A DNA stretch of 64,000 bases from CAZNSX01 sp964575845 (GTDB lineage Bacteria; UBA8248; CAZNSX01), in NCBI GenBank assembly GCA_964575845.1, contig CAZNSX010000011.1, forward strand, positions 6,942-70,941. The letters run 5' to 3'. Both the position numbers and the translations under genes were made by a program. Position 1 is the first letter of the stretch. Each line of letters begins with the position of its first letter. Below the pieces are notes generated by a model. That model made no database searches. It was not told the origin of the DNA and worked only from the letters and a program-made list of their open reading frames with translations. This document shows, piece after piece, positions 8,808 to 17,702 of this stretch.

Positions 8808-9800
8808 GTGCCTTCGCTTGTAGACTTTCTCATCATCGTCATAAAGGCTATTGTGGTCCTGGGGGCGCTGATGCTGGCCGTGGCCTACGCGACCTGGCTC
8901 GAGCGAAAGATAGTGGGGCACATCCAGGTCCGGCTTGGGCCCATGAGGGTGGGCTGGCATGGCCTTCTCCAGCCCATAGCCGACGGCATTAAGCTTTTCT
9001 TCAAAGAAGATATCATTCCCCTTCACGCCGATAAATTAGTCTACCTCCTGGCCCCTGTCATCAGCATCACGCCCGCTCTCGTCAACTTCTCGGTGATCCC
9101 CTTCGGGGACTCCGTCACCGTCCTGGGCCGGAAGGTGGACATGGTCATAGCCGACGTGAATGTCGGCATCCTCGTCATCATCGCGTTGGGCTCGATAGGA
9201 GTTTACGGAATAGTCCTGGCGGGTTGGTCTTCTAACAGCAAATATTCCCTTCTGGGTGGCATGCGCTCCATGGCCCAGATGATAAGCTATGAGCTCAGCC
9301 TGGGCCTCTCGCTTGTGGGCGTGCTCATGCTCACGCGCTCCCTGAGCCTTGTGGACGTGGTGAATGCTCAGGCGCGAGTCCCCTTCATCTTGCTCCAGCC
9401 GCTTGGCTTTCTCATCTTCCTCTGCGCCGCCGTGGCCGAGACGAACCGTGCCCCCTTTGACCTCCCCGAGGCCGAGCAGGAGCTCGTGGCCGGCTTCCAC
9501 ACCGAGTACAGCAGCATGAAGTTCGCGCTCTTCTTCCTGGGGGAGTACGCCGCCATGATAACCGTGTCAGCCCTGGCCACTACCTTTTTCCTGGGTGGCT
9601 GGCGTGGCCCCATACTTCCGCCCGTGCTTTGGTTTCTTATCAAGGTCTTCTGCTTTCTTTTCTTCTACATCTGGATCCGGGGTACCCTGCCCCGTCTTCG
9701 TTACGACCAGCTGATGGCCTTCGGCTGGAAGGTGCTTCTGCCCGCGGCCCTTGCCAATATCGTGATAACAGGGGGCATCATAACCATCATGGGCTTCTGA
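8808..9800 (+). CDS. nuoH: NADH-quinone oxidoreductase subunit H (cluster 1)
   Basis: Membrane subunit ND1, 330 residues from the GTG at 8808 (2 bases after the nuoG stop; an ATG at 8784 would overlap nuoG and adds nine unlikely residues). Eight helices. Signatures: LERKIVGHIQVRLGPMRVGWHG at the start, LKAGWSSNSKYSLLGG-type loop (here GWSSNSKYSLLGG) and ETNRAPFDLPEAEQELVAGFHTEYSS, whose acidic residues line the quinone channel and E-channel. It anchors the peripheral arm. Confidence 0.96.
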   Translation: MPSLVDFLIIVIKAIVVLGALMLAVAYATWLERKIVGHIQVRLGPMRVGWHGLLQPIADGIKLFFKEDIIPLHADKLVYLLAPVISITPALVNFSVIPFGDSVTVLGRKVDMVIADVNVGILVIIALGSIGVYGIVLAGWSSNSKYSLLGGMRSMAQMISYELSLGLSLVGVLMLTRSLSLVDVVNAQARVPFILLQPLGFLIFLCAAVAETNRAPFDLPEAEQELVAGFHTEYSSMKFALFFLGEYAAMITVSALATTFFLGGWRGPILPPVLWFLIKVFCFLFFYIWIRGTLPRLRYDQLMAFGWKVLLPAALANIVITGGIITIMGF

Positions 9801-9825
9801 GGCCCTCCCGGGAGATGACTGGAAG

Positions 9826-10332
9826 ATGTTCTTAGAGATAGCAAGAGGACTGGCCCTGACTTTCCGGCATATCTTTAAACCGGTTTTCACTTTTCAATAT
9901 CCGGATGAGAAGTGGGAGATGCCCAAAGGCTACCGGGGTCTCCACCGTCTCATGCGCTGGGAGGATGGCCTGGAGAGGTGCGTCGGCTGCAAGCTCTGCT
10001 CCGCCGCCTGCCCCGCCATGTGCATCTATGTGGAGTCGGCGGAGAACAGCCCCGGGAACCAGGTCTCAAAGGGGGAGCGATATGCCTCCATCTACGAGAT
10101 AAACGAGCTACGCTGCATCTACTGCGGCTATTGCGAGGAGGCCTGCCCCGTGGGCGCAATCGTGCTGTATAACGATTACGAGTTCTCGAAGGACTCCCGG
10201 GAGAAGTTCTTCTATACCAAGGAGGACTTACTGGTTAAGAGCAACCGGGAGCTCCCAGAGCTCTATGAGCGCTACAGTGAGGACAAGCTCCTCAAGTATG
10301 TGGACGCATGGCGGCCAACACCTGATAGCTGA
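9826..10332 (+). CDS. nuoI: NADH-quinone oxidoreductase subunit I (cluster 1)
   Basis: The 8Fe-8S ferredoxin-like TYKY subunit, 168 residues, carrying clusters N6a and N6b. The ligands are CVGCKLCSAACP (about residues 52-63) and CIYCGYCEEACPVGAI (about 97-112). The N-terminus is an amphipathic helix that lies on the membrane beside NuoH. It is the only nuoI in the window; the second cluster has none, so if that complex uses a NuoI it must borrow this one or one encoded elsewhere. Confidence 0.96.
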   Translation: MFLEIARGLALTFRHIFKPVFTFQYPDEKWEMPKGYRGLHRLMRWEDGLERCVGCKLCSAACPAMCIYVESAENSPGNQVSKGERYASIYEINELRCIYCGYCEEACPVGAIVLYNDYEFSKDSREKFFYTKEDLLVKSNRELPELYERYSEDKLLKYVDAWRPTPDS

Positions 10333-10340
10333 AGGGAACC

Positions 10341-10865
10341 ATGTCAAGCCTGATCGTCTCTTCTGGTATCTTCTACCTCCTGGCGCTCGTGTCGGTGGTG
10401 GCGGGCGTGCTCGTCATCTCCCTTCCTAACGCCGTCTACAGCGCCCTGAGCCTCATCCTGGTGATGCTCTGCATTGCGGCTATCTATCTCCTTCTGAACG
10501 CCCAGTTCATCGCCGTTGCCCAAGTCATCATCTATGCCGGGGCGATAATGGTGCTCTTCCTCTTCGTCATCATGCTACTGGGCCTGGGGAGGGAGCGGCC
10601 TGCGCCGTTTAAGATCCGGCGGCAGAAGATTCTGGGGGTGCTCTTGGCCTTCGTGCTTCTCGTCTCCATCCTTTCCACGGTGGTTGGAGTGAAGCTCACG
10701 GGGGAGCCGGGACCCTTCACCCCCGAGCGGGTGAACGAGGTCGGCAATACTCAGGTAGTCGCGAGGGTTCTCTTCACCGACTACGTCTTCCCCTTTGAGA
10801 TAGCGAGCGTCCTTCTTTTCATAGCCATCATCGGCGCCGTGGTGCTGGCCAAGAGGAAGCTCTAG
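10341..10865 (+). CDS. nuoJ: NADH-quinone oxidoreductase subunit J (cluster 1)
   Basis: Membrane subunit ND6, 174 residues, five hydrophobic segments. The conserved stretch AQVIIYAGAIMVLFLFVIMLL includes the helix-3 pi-bulge region that acts in conformational coupling in solved complexes. ATG start 8 bases after nuoI, and its stop is 2 bases before nuoK. Standard position and size. Confidence 0.94.
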   Translation: MSSLIVSSGIFYLLALVSVVAGVLVISLPNAVYSALSLILVMLCIAAIYLLLNAQFIAVAQVIIYAGAIMVLFLFVIMLLGLGRERPAPFKIRRQKILGVLLAFVLLVSILSTVVGVKLTGEPGPFTPERVNEVGNTQVVARVLFTDYVFPFEIASVLLFIAIIGAVVLAKRKL

Positions 10866-10867
10866 CG

Positions 10868-11170
10868 GTGGTACCCCTTGAACACTTTCTTCTGCTGAGC
10901 GCCATCCTCTTCACGCTGGGGGTCATAGGGGTCGTGGTGCGGAGGAACGTGATCGTTATATTCATGTCAATCGAGCTCATGCTGAATGCCGTGAACCTCT
11001 CCTTCGTGGCCTTCGCCCGTTACCTCAACTCCATCGATGGCCAGGTCTTCGTCTTCTTCACTATGACGGTGGCGGCGGCCGAGGCCGCGGTGGGACTTGC
11101 CATAGTCATCGCCATTTACCGGAACCGGGAGTCCACCGATGTGGACGAGATAAACCTCATGAAATACTGA
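10868..11170 (+). CDS. nuoK: NADH-quinone oxidoreductase subunit K (cluster 1)
   Basis: Membrane subunit ND4L, exactly 100 residues like most homologs. Three helices with the buried glutamates of the proton path in IFMSIELMLNAVNLSFVAFAR and in the VAAAEAAVGLAI segment. It begins with GTG (VPLEHFLLL). It is very similar to the copy at 20356. Confidence 0.95.
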   Translation: MVPLEHFLLLSAILFTLGVIGVVVRRNVIVIFMSIELMLNAVNLSFVAFARYLNSIDGQVFVFFTMTVAAAEAAVGLAIVIAIYRNRESTDVDEINLMKY

Positions 11171-11179
11171 GGGGGACGG

Positions 11180-13087
11180 ATGGAACTCCTCTGGATGGTC
11201 ATCTTCTGGCCCCTTTTGGGCGCGGCCTTCAACGCCTTCCTGGGAAGGAAGATAGGCACGAAGGCCGTAGGGATCGTGGGCTCCGCGGCCGTTGGCCTCG
11301 CTTTCGTGGCCGCAGCGGTCATATTCCTCTCCCTCATCAGGCTTCCCGCGGAGGAGAGGGTCTTCCACCAGTCCCTTTTCACCTGGATAGCTTCGGGAGA
11401 CTTTCAGGTAAGCTTCTCCCTCCTTCTGGACCCCCTCTCATCTGTGATGGCTCTCACCGTATCGGGAGTCGCCTTCATAATCCACATCTACTCCATCGGC
11501 TATATGCACGGGGACCCGGGCTACCCCCGCTATTTCGCCTATCTCAACCTTTTCACCTTCTCCATGCTGCTCCTGGTCCTGGCGGATAACTTTCTCCTCA
11601 TGTTCATAGGCTGGGAGGCCGTGGGGCTCTGCTCCTACCTTCTCATCGGCTTCTGGTATGAGCGGAAGGCCGCGGCCGATGCCGGCAAGAAGGCTTTCAT
11701 CGTTAACCGCATAGGCGACTTCGGCTTCGCCCTGGGCGTGCTGATGATCTTCACCACCTTCGGCACCCTGGACTACGAGAGCGTCTTCTCTCAGGCGTCC
11801 AAGGTTCTGGCCCTGGGCGGCGGAACCGCCACCGCCATCTGCCTCCTTCTCTTCATGGGGGCTACGGGGAAATCGGCCCAGATCCCCCTCTACACCTGGC
11901 TCCCCGATGCCATGGAGGGCCCCACACCCGTGAGCGCCCTCATCCACGCGGCCACCATGGTGACGGCTGGAGTTTATATGGTCGCGAGGACCCATGTTCT
12001 CTTCACGCTGGCCCCGGCGGCGCTTCTGGTTGTGGCTGTTGTGGGCGCGGCCACGGCCCTTTATACCGCCACCATAGCCCTCCTTCAGCACGATATAAAG
12101 CGAGTGCTCGCCTACTCCACCATTAGCCAGCTGGGTTACATGTTCCTCGCCGCGGGGGTGGGGGCCTTCTCGGCGGGGATCTTCCACCTGATGACCCATG
12201 CCTTCTTCAAGGCCCTCCTCTTCATGGGAGCGGGGAGCGTCATGCATGCCCTCGAAGGGGAGCTCGACATGCGCCGCATGGGTGGCCTCAGGCGGGCCAT
12301 GCCCATTACCTACTGGACTTTTCTCATAGCAGCCCTCGCCATCGCAGGGGTCTTTCCATTCGCGGGGTTCTTCAGCAAAGATGAAATCCTCTTCATGGCC
12401 CTCATGAGGGGGAATATCGGCTTTTGGCTCGTCGGAGTGGTGGTCGCTTTGCTCACGGCCCTATACATGTTTCGCATGGTCTTCCGGGTCTTCCATGGCG
12501 AGAGCAACCTCTCGCCCGAGGCCAGGGCCCACCTCCACGAATCCCCTCCCGTCATGACGATTCCCCTTCTGATCCTGGCCGTGCTATCGACTGTGGGAGG
12601 GTTCGTGGGGATACCGATAATAAAAGGCGCAAACGTCTTCCATCACTTCCTGGAGCCTGTCTTTGAAGGGGCAAAGCTCCCCTCACTTCATGCTTCTCTG
12701 GAGCTCGAGGGCGTGTTGATCGTTATCTCCCTCGTCATCGCCCTCCTGGGCATAGTCCTCGCTTATCGGGCCTACATCAAGAGACCTGAGACCCCGCAGC
12801 GCCTGGCCGAGAGGTTCCCGCTGGCCTACCGGATTGTCGCCAACAAGTACTATGTGGATGAGATTTACAATTTCCTCTTCGTGAACCCCGTCAGGCGGGG
12901 GGCTGATGCGCTCTGGCGCGGGTTTGACGTCCGGGTTGTGGACGGAGGAGTGAACGGCGCGGCGGAGGTGGTGGGCTGGGGCAGCCTGCGCCTCAGGCGC
13001 CTTCAGACGGGGTACGTGAAAAGCTATGCCGTCTCCATGCTCCTGGGGGCGGTGGCGATACTCATCTACCTCACCCTGAGGTCATAA
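11180..13087 (+). CDS. nuoL: NADH-quinone oxidoreductase subunit L, antiporter-like (cluster 1)
   Basis: Distal proton-pumping subunit ND5, 635 residues. Antiporter-like core with the family segments DPLSSVMALTVSGVAFIIHIYS, GWEAVGLCSYLLIGFW, KAFIVNRIGDFGFALG and PDAMEGPTPVSALIHAATMVTAGVYM-type stretch; the pump Lys and Glu positions are conserved by eye. The C-terminal quarter forms the lateral amphipathic helix and anchor. ATG start 9 bases after nuoK. Confidence 0.96.
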   Translation: MELLWMVIFWPLLGAAFNAFLGRKIGTKAVGIVGSAAVGLAFVAAAVIFLSLIRLPAEERVFHQSLFTWIASGDFQVSFSLLLDPLSSVMALTVSGVAFIIHIYSIGYMHGDPGYPRYFAYLNLFTFSMLLLVLADNFLLMFIGWEAVGLCSYLLIGFWYERKAAADAGKKAFIVNRIGDFGFALGVLMIFTTFGTLDYESVFSQASKVLALGGGTATAICLLLFMGATGKSAQIPLYTWLPDAMEGPTPVSALIHAATMVTAGVYMVARTHVLFTLAPAALLVVAVVGAATALYTATIALLQHDIKRVLAYSTISQLGYMFLAAGVGAFSAGIFHLMTHAFFKALLFMGAGSVMHALEGELDMRRMGGLRRAMPITYWTFLIAALAIAGVFPFAGFFSKDEILFMALMRGNIGFWLVGVVVALLTALYMFRMVFRVFHGESNLSPEARAHLHESPPVMTIPLLILAVLSTVGGFVGIPIIKGANVFHHFLEPVFEGAKLPSLHASLELEGVLIVISLVIALLGIVLAYRAYIKRPETPQRLAERFPLAYRIVANKYYVDEIYNFLFVNPVRRGADALWRGFDVRVVDGGVNGAAEVVGWGSLRLRRLQTGYVKSYAVSMLLGAVAILIYLTLRS

Positions 13088-13090
13088 CGC

Positions 13091-14692
13091 GTGAATCAAC
13101 TGGGCTTTCCCCTTCTGAGCTGGATAATTTTCCTTCCGCTCTTGGGCGCGGCCGCCCTGGGATTCATCCGGGAGGAATCCGAGCGCGGGGCACGGGCCAT
13201 AAGGGTGACGGCCTTCACGGTCTCTCTGGGGGTATTCTTCCTCTCACTTCCCCTTTATTTCTACTTCCGGGAGGATTTCGCCGGGATGCAGTTCGTGCAG
13301 AGGGCCAGCTGGATACCCTCTCTCGGCATCTCCTACCACCTCGGGGTGGACGGCATAAGCCTCTTTCTCGTGCTTCTCACTACCTTCCTCACCCCTGTGG
13401 CCATCCTGGCCTCCTTCCGGGATATCAAGAAGAGGGTCAGGTTCTATTACATGGCCATGCTCTTCCTTGAGACGGGGATGCTCGGGGTGTTCATGGCGCT
13501 TGACCTTTTCCTCTTCTACGTCTTCTGGGAGGCCATGCTCATCCCCATGTACCTGCTCATAGGTGTCTGGGGCGGGCCAAACCGCATCTATGCGGCCATC
13601 AAGTTCATCATCTACACCATGGCCGGAAGCGTGCTTATGCTGGTGGCCATCCTGGCCCTTTATTTCATTCAAAGCCGGGCCGCTGGGGCCCCTACCTTTG
13701 ACCTCCTGGAGATACTCAAGACCCCCGTGCCCCTTTCGACCCAATACTGGCTCTTCGGCGCCTTTGCCGTGGCATTCGCCATTAAGGTGCCGATGTTCCC
13801 ATTCCACACCTGGCTTCCCGATGCCCACGTGGAGGCCCCAACCGCGGGAAGCGTCATCCTGGCGGGAATCCTCCTCAAGATGGGCGCTTACGGGTTTCTG
13901 CGCTTCGCCCTTCCCCTTTTCCCCGAGGCGGCCCGCTTCTTCGCCCCGCTGATAGTCGCCCTGGCAATCATCAGCATCATCTACGGCGCGCTCGTGTCCA
14001 TGGTGCAGCCGGACCTGAAGAAGCTTGTGGCGTATTCCAGTGTGAGCCATCTTGGCTTCGTGATGCTGGGCCTCTTCGTCTATAACGCCCAGGGGATCGA
14101 GGGGGGCATCCTTCAGATGGTGAACCACGGTATCAGCACCGGCGCCCTCTTTCTTATCGTGGGAATAGTGTATGAGCGCCGCCACACCCGCATGATTGCC
14201 GACTTCGGCGGCCTCTCAACCGTCATGCCGCTTTTCGCAGCCTTCTTCATGGTGACGACTCTTTCCTCCATCGGTCTCCCCGGCCTGAATGGCTTCGTGG
14301 GGGAATTTACCATCCTTGTGGGGGCTTTCCGCCACCGGGCCCTCTATGCGGCCCTGGCTGCCGTGGGCATAATCTTGGCCGCCGTCTATATGCTCTGGAT
14401 GTTCCAGCGGGTCATGTTCGGGGGGATAACCCATGAGGAGAACCGAGGGCTCCGGGACCTCACTCTGAGAGAGGTTTTCGTGCTGGCGCCCATGGCCCTT
14501 TTCATGTTCTGGATAGGGATCGCGCCTAATCCTTTTTTCAGCAAAATGGAAGCCTCGGTGGAGCATCTGCTCAAGCAGGTGAGGCCGAAGGTCATGAAGG
14601 TGGAGGCACAGAAGCCTCCTCTCCCCCGGTTCCTGGCTCAAAGGGAGATAGTAAGCGGAGACTCAGATGGCTCTCACGATACCACCCATTGA
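13091..14692 (+). CDS. nuoM: NADH-quinone oxidoreductase subunit M, antiporter-like (cluster 1)
   Basis: Proton-pumping subunit ND4, 533 residues, GTG start 3 bases after nuoL. Signatures include GVDGISLFLVLLTTFLTP, FYVFWEAMLIPMYLLIGVWGG (with the essential Glu), PMFPFHTWLPDAHVEAPTAG and LKKLVAYSSVSHLGFVMLG. The last 26 bases overlap the nuoN start. A basic, proline-rich tail of about 40 residues extends past the membrane core. Confidence 0.96.
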   Translation: MNQLGFPLLSWIIFLPLLGAAALGFIREESERGARAIRVTAFTVSLGVFFLSLPLYFYFREDFAGMQFVQRASWIPSLGISYHLGVDGISLFLVLLTTFLTPVAILASFRDIKKRVRFYYMAMLFLETGMLGVFMALDLFLFYVFWEAMLIPMYLLIGVWGGPNRIYAAIKFIIYTMAGSVLMLVAILALYFIQSRAAGAPTFDLLEILKTPVPLSTQYWLFGAFAVAFAIKVPMFPFHTWLPDAHVEAPTAGSVILAGILLKMGAYGFLRFALPLFPEAARFFAPLIVALAIISIIYGALVSMVQPDLKKLVAYSSVSHLGFVMLGLFVYNAQGIEGGILQMVNHGISTGALFLIVGIVYERRHTRMIADFGGLSTVMPLFAAFFMVTTLSSIGLPGLNGFVGEFTILVGAFRHRALYAALAAVGIILAAVYMLWMFQRVMFGGITHEENRGLRDLTLREVFVLAPMALFMFWIGIAPNPFFSKMEASVEHLLKQVRPKVMKVEAQKPPLPRFLAQREIVSGDSDGSHDTTH

Positions 14693-16133
14693 CCTGGGAA
14701 GCATCACTCCCCTCATAGTGCTCCTCGTGGGGGCTTTGGTCGTCCTCATGTGGGATGCCTTCAGCCGCCGGAAGAACTCAACTCTTTTGGCTCTAATAAG
14801 CCTCATCACGCTGGCTTTTTCCTTTATTTCCGGGCTCGTGAGCTTGCCGCCCGAGGGGGCGAGCGCAAGGGTGGCCTTCGGCGGTATGTACGTGGTGGAT
14901 GGCTTCGGCTTCTTCTTCACCTTCATCTTCATCCTCGGCTCCTTCCTGGCGGTTCTCATCTCCGTCTCCTATGGAGAGCGGGAGGGCCTGACATACGGCG
15001 AGTACTATTGCCTCATCCTCTTCGCCACCATTGGGATGATCCTCATGGCCGGCGGCAATAACCTCTTAACCATCTTCTTAGGAGTGGAGGTGATAAGCAT
15101 CTCCCTCTACGTTCTTGCAGGGTTCCTCAAGACGAGGGCACGCTCCAATGAGGCAGCAGTCAAATACTTCCTGCTCGGCGCCTTTGCCACAGGGTTTCTC
15201 CTATACGGCATTGCCCTCATCTATGGCGCCACGGGCTCAACTGACCTGAGTCGGATCTCCGCCTTCTCCCTAAAGGAGGCGGCGAAGGGCAATATTCTCC
15301 TTCTCGCAGGAATGGCGCTTCTCATCGTGGGCTTGGGCTTCAAGCTGGCGGCCGTGCCCTTCCATATGTGGACACCCGATGTCTATGAGGGGGCGCCCAC
15401 GTCGGTTACGGCCTTCATGTCCGCGGGGCCAAAGGCTGCCGTCTTTGCCGCCTTTTTCCGCATTTTTGCCGCAGCCCTTCCCCAGCTTAAACCCGATTGG
15501 ACAGCGCTCCTCTGGGTGATAGCCGCCCTCACCATGACCCTCGGCAATGTGGTCGCTCTCGCCCAGTTCAACATAAAAAGGATGCTCGCCTACTCAAGCA
15601 TCGCCCATGCAGGGTACCTGCTGATTGCTGTAGTCGTGGGGGATCGGCTCGCAAGCAGCGGGCTCCTCTTCTATCTGCTGGCCTATACCCTCATGAATCT
15701 CGGGGCCTTTGGGGTGGTGGCGGCTCTTGAGACGAAGGAGGAAGGGACTCTTGACCTCAGGGACTACCGTGGCCTTGGCTACAAATACCCGGGCCTTGCC
15801 TTCGCAATGGGGGTTTTCATGTTCTCCCTTTCGGGCATTCCTCCCACGGCGGGGTTCGTGGGCAAGTTCTATATCTTCAGCGCTGCTGTGAACTCGGGCT
15901 TCATCTGGCTGGCCATAATCGGAGTGCTCAATAGCGTAGTTTCGGTATATTTTTATCTGAGGGTTGTCGTTTATATGTATATGCTCGAGCCGGAGAGGGA
16001 ACTCGCGGCCCCTCCCATTTCCGCGTATACGGTCATCGCCCTTATCCTTACCGTCCTGGGAACCTTGGGGCTGGGGGTTTTCCCCTCGCTCTTTATGGAG
16101 CTGGCCCAGCGGTCCATCACAGCCTTAACATGA
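14667..16133 (+). CDS. nuoN: NADH-quinone oxidoreductase subunit N, antiporter-like (cluster 1)
   Basis: Proton-pumping subunit ND2, 488 residues, ATG inside the end of nuoM. The family marks are LLGVEVISISLYVLAGF-type helix (here FLGVEVISISLYVLAGF), KYFLLGAFATGFLLYG, AAVPFHMWTPDVYEGAPTSVTAFMS and NIKRMLAYSSIAHAGYLL. It closes the first operon. Only 113 bp separate it from the second nuo operon. Confidence 0.96.
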   Translation: MALTIPPIDLGSITPLIVLLVGALVVLMWDAFSRRKNSTLLALISLITLAFSFISGLVSLPPEGASARVAFGGMYVVDGFGFFFTFIFILGSFLAVLISVSYGEREGLTYGEYYCLILFATIGMILMAGGNNLLTIFLGVEVISISLYVLAGFLKTRARSNEAAVKYFLLGAFATGFLLYGIALIYGATGSTDLSRISAFSLKEAAKGNILLLAGMALLIVGLGFKLAAVPFHMWTPDVYEGAPTSVTAFMSAGPKAAVFAAFFRIFAAALPQLKPDWTALLWVIAALTMTLGNVVALAQFNIKRMLAYSSIAHAGYLLIAVVVGDRLASSGLLFYLLAYTLMNLGAFGVVAALETKEEGTLDLRDYRGLGYKYPGLAFAMGVFMFSLSGIPPTAGFVGKFYIFSAAVNSGFIWLAIIGVLNSVVSVYFYLRVVVYMYMLEPERELAAPPISAYTVIALILTVLGTLGLGVFPSLFMELAQRSITALT

Positions 16134-16147
16134 AGGCTGAAGCTTTT

Positions 16148-16189
16148 TTGAAGTTGTGGCAAAGAGAATTGTATGTTATCATACAATTC
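16148..16189 (+). promoter_or_regulatory. promoter with overlapping palindromic operator, second nuo operon
   Basis: Between the two nuo operons lies a perfect inverted repeat: GAATTGTATG (16166-16175), four bases, CATACAATTC (16180-16189). It overlaps promoter-like boxes: TTGAAG (16148-16153) with TATGTT at 18 bp, or TTGTGG with TATCAT (16177-16182) at 17 bp. A 10-bp dyad lying on a -10 region suggests a repressor operator. It could also form an RNA hairpin, but no run of T follows, so a Rho-independent terminator is less likely. Start of nuoA2 is 57 bp downstream. Confidence 0.55.
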
Positions 16190-16246
16190 GATTTTGGGCT
16201 CCGTGGCGATTATTTCCTTTGAGACCAAAAAATTAGCATTGGTGGA

Positions 16247-16630
16247 ATGTCCCGCTTCTTCAGCGATTACGTAGCCATCCACGGTTACATTCCCATCTTC
16301 ATCTTTTTTTTGGTGGCCCTTGCCTTCGGGGCGGGCACGCTGGTAATTGCATGGCTCATCCGCCCCAACCGGCCTTACGCCGAGAAGCTCTCTCCTTATG
16401 AGTGCGGCATGCCGCCCCTCATGAGCGCCAGAGAGCGCTTCTCAATCCGCTTCTACATCATCGCCATCCTCTTTCTTCTCTTCGATGTTGAGGCCGTATT
16501 CCTCTACCCCTGGGCCGTGGTTTATGGCCGAATAGGGCTCTTCGGCTTCATCGAGATGATGCTCTTCATAGGCATACTGCTCGTAGGATATTTTTACGCC
16601 TGGCGAAAAGGGGCCCTGGAATGGGTATAG
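16247..16630 (+). CDS. nuoA: complex I-type subunit A (cluster 2)
   Basis: Second NuoA paralog, 127 residues, three helices, with the conserved loop KLSPYECGMPP and the acidic helix LFDVEAVFLYPWAVV. A GGTGGA motif precedes the ATG. It ends GALEWV and overlaps nuoB2 by 10 bases exactly as in cluster 1, so the two operons share an ancestral organisation. It starts a 10-gene operon without the electron-input subunits E, F, G and I. Confidence 0.95.
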   Translation: MSRFFSDYVAIHGYIPIFIFFLVALAFGAGTLVIAWLIRPNRPYAEKLSPYECGMPPLMSARERFSIRFYIIAILFLLFDVEAVFLYPWAVVYGRIGLFGFIEMMLFIGILLVGYFYAWRKGALEWV

Positions 16631-17118
16631 TGGAAGGCCGCTTCAGCGAGAATATAGTGACCACTACCCTCGACCGCATCATAAACTACTGTCGCAAGGG
16701 CTCCCTCTGGCCCATGACCTTCGGGCTTGCCTGCTGCGCCATAGAGATGATGGCCACAGGAGCGAGCCGCTATGATTTCGACCGCTTCGGCGTGATCTTC
16801 AGGGCGACTCCCAGGCAGTCAGACGTGATGATAGTGGCGGGGACCTTGACCCACAAGATGGCCGGGGCCCTGCGGCAAGTCTACGACCAGATGCCCGAGC
16901 CCCGGTGGGTCATCGCCATGGGAAACTGCGCCGCGAGCGGAGGTCCTTACCCCACCTACAGCGTGATTCAGGGGGTGGACCAGGTTGTGCCCGTGGATGT
17001 CTATGTTCCGGGTTGCCCCCCCAGGCCCGAGGCCCTCATGTACGGGGTGATGAAACTGCAAGAGAAGATCGAGAAAGACCGTTACCTCAGGAGGGGTAAT
17101 GGAAGAGACAAGAGATAA
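16621..17118 (+). CDS. nuoB: complex I-type subunit B (cluster 2)
   Basis: 165 residues; all four N2 cluster ligands are present (GLACCAIEMM, AMGNCAASGG, VPGCPPRPE), so the terminal iron-sulfur centre should be functional. The basic C-terminus (RYLRRGNGRDKR) overlaps the start of nuoC2 by 20 bases. The sequence differs from NuoB1 in the loops facing NuoI and NuoD, as expected for a different partner set, though that interpretation is mine. Confidence 0.95.
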   Translation: MGIVEGRFSENIVTTTLDRIINYCRKGSLWPMTFGLACCAIEMMATGASRYDFDRFGVIFRATPRQSDVMIVAGTLTHKMAGALRQVYDQMPEPRWVIAMGNCAASGGPYPTYSVIQGVDQVVPVDVYVPGCPPRPEALMYGVMKLQEKIEKDRYLRRGNGRDKR

Positions 17119-17623
17119 GGGAAACTCCGGCTGGGGCGAAGAGCTCGTCGGGGAGCTCAAGAGTTCGTTCCCCGGGAGCATCCTGGAAGTGACCGCCTTC
17201 GGGGGCAGGGAGGACGAGCTCACCCTCACTGTAGAGCCCAGGGATATCGTGAAGCTTTGTAAATATCTCAAAGAGAGCCCGGAGCTTCGGTTCAATTACC
17301 TTGCGGACCTCACGGCCGTCCATTATCCAGAGGCTGAAAAGCCCTTCCAGGTGGTCTACCATCTCTATTCCATGCCCTACCGAAGGCGTCTCCGGCTGAA
17401 GGTCTGCCTGGATGAGGGGGAGGAGGCCATCACCCTAACCGATTTATGGCACACCGCGAACTTCCATGAGCGGGAGGCCTTCGACCTCATGGGGGTGCGC
17501 TTTTCCGGCCACCGCGACCTTCGGCGCATCCTCATGCCCAAGGACTGGGTAGGCCACCCCCTGCGCAAAGACTACCCCTTGGAAGGAAGGGGGGAAGTAG
17601 TTTACCGACGCCCCAGGCGGTAG
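17099..17623 (+). CDS. nuoC: complex I-type subunit C (cluster 2)
   Basis: 174 residues beginning inside nuoB2 (ATG at 17099, after the GAGGGG Shine-Dalgarno of the nuoB2 end). Conserved TANFHEREAFDLMGVRF, GHRDLRRILMPKDW and GHPLRKDYPL. The first 30 residues are polar and not conserved with NuoC1. It is followed by a GC-rich hairpin before nuoD2. Confidence 0.94.
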   Translation: MEETRDKGNSGWGEELVGELKSSFPGSILEVTAFGGREDELTLTVEPRDIVKLCKYLKESPELRFNYLADLTAVHYPEAEKPFQVVYHLYSMPYRRRLRLKVCLDEGEEAITLTDLWHTANFHEREAFDLMGVRFSGHRDLRRILMPKDWVGHPLRKDYPLEGRGEVVYRRPRR

Positions 17624-17648
17624 TGGGAGACCCGAAGCTGAGGGAAAA

Positions 17649-17670
17649 GGGCGGGATTTGAGTCCCGCCC
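17649..17670 (+). other. GC-rich hairpin between nuoC2 and nuoD2
   Basis: GGGCGGGA (17649-17656), six-base loop, TCCCGCCC (17663-17670): a perfect 8-bp stem in the only sizeable spacer inside the cluster 2 peripheral-arm genes. No T-run follows. It may protect or process the transcript or shield the nuoD2 start region. It is the reason for rejecting the upstream TTG at 17658 as a start. Confidence 0.6.
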
Positions 17671-17702
17671 CTTATGTGGGTCCGGGAGGCCCATTCATAA
17701 CC

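Noticed and set aside
17658..17702. TTG at 17658 as the start of nuoD2.
   Set aside because: It lies in the loop of a stable hairpin and would add 15 residues with no counterpart in NuoD proteins; the ATG at 17703 aligns with the family start.
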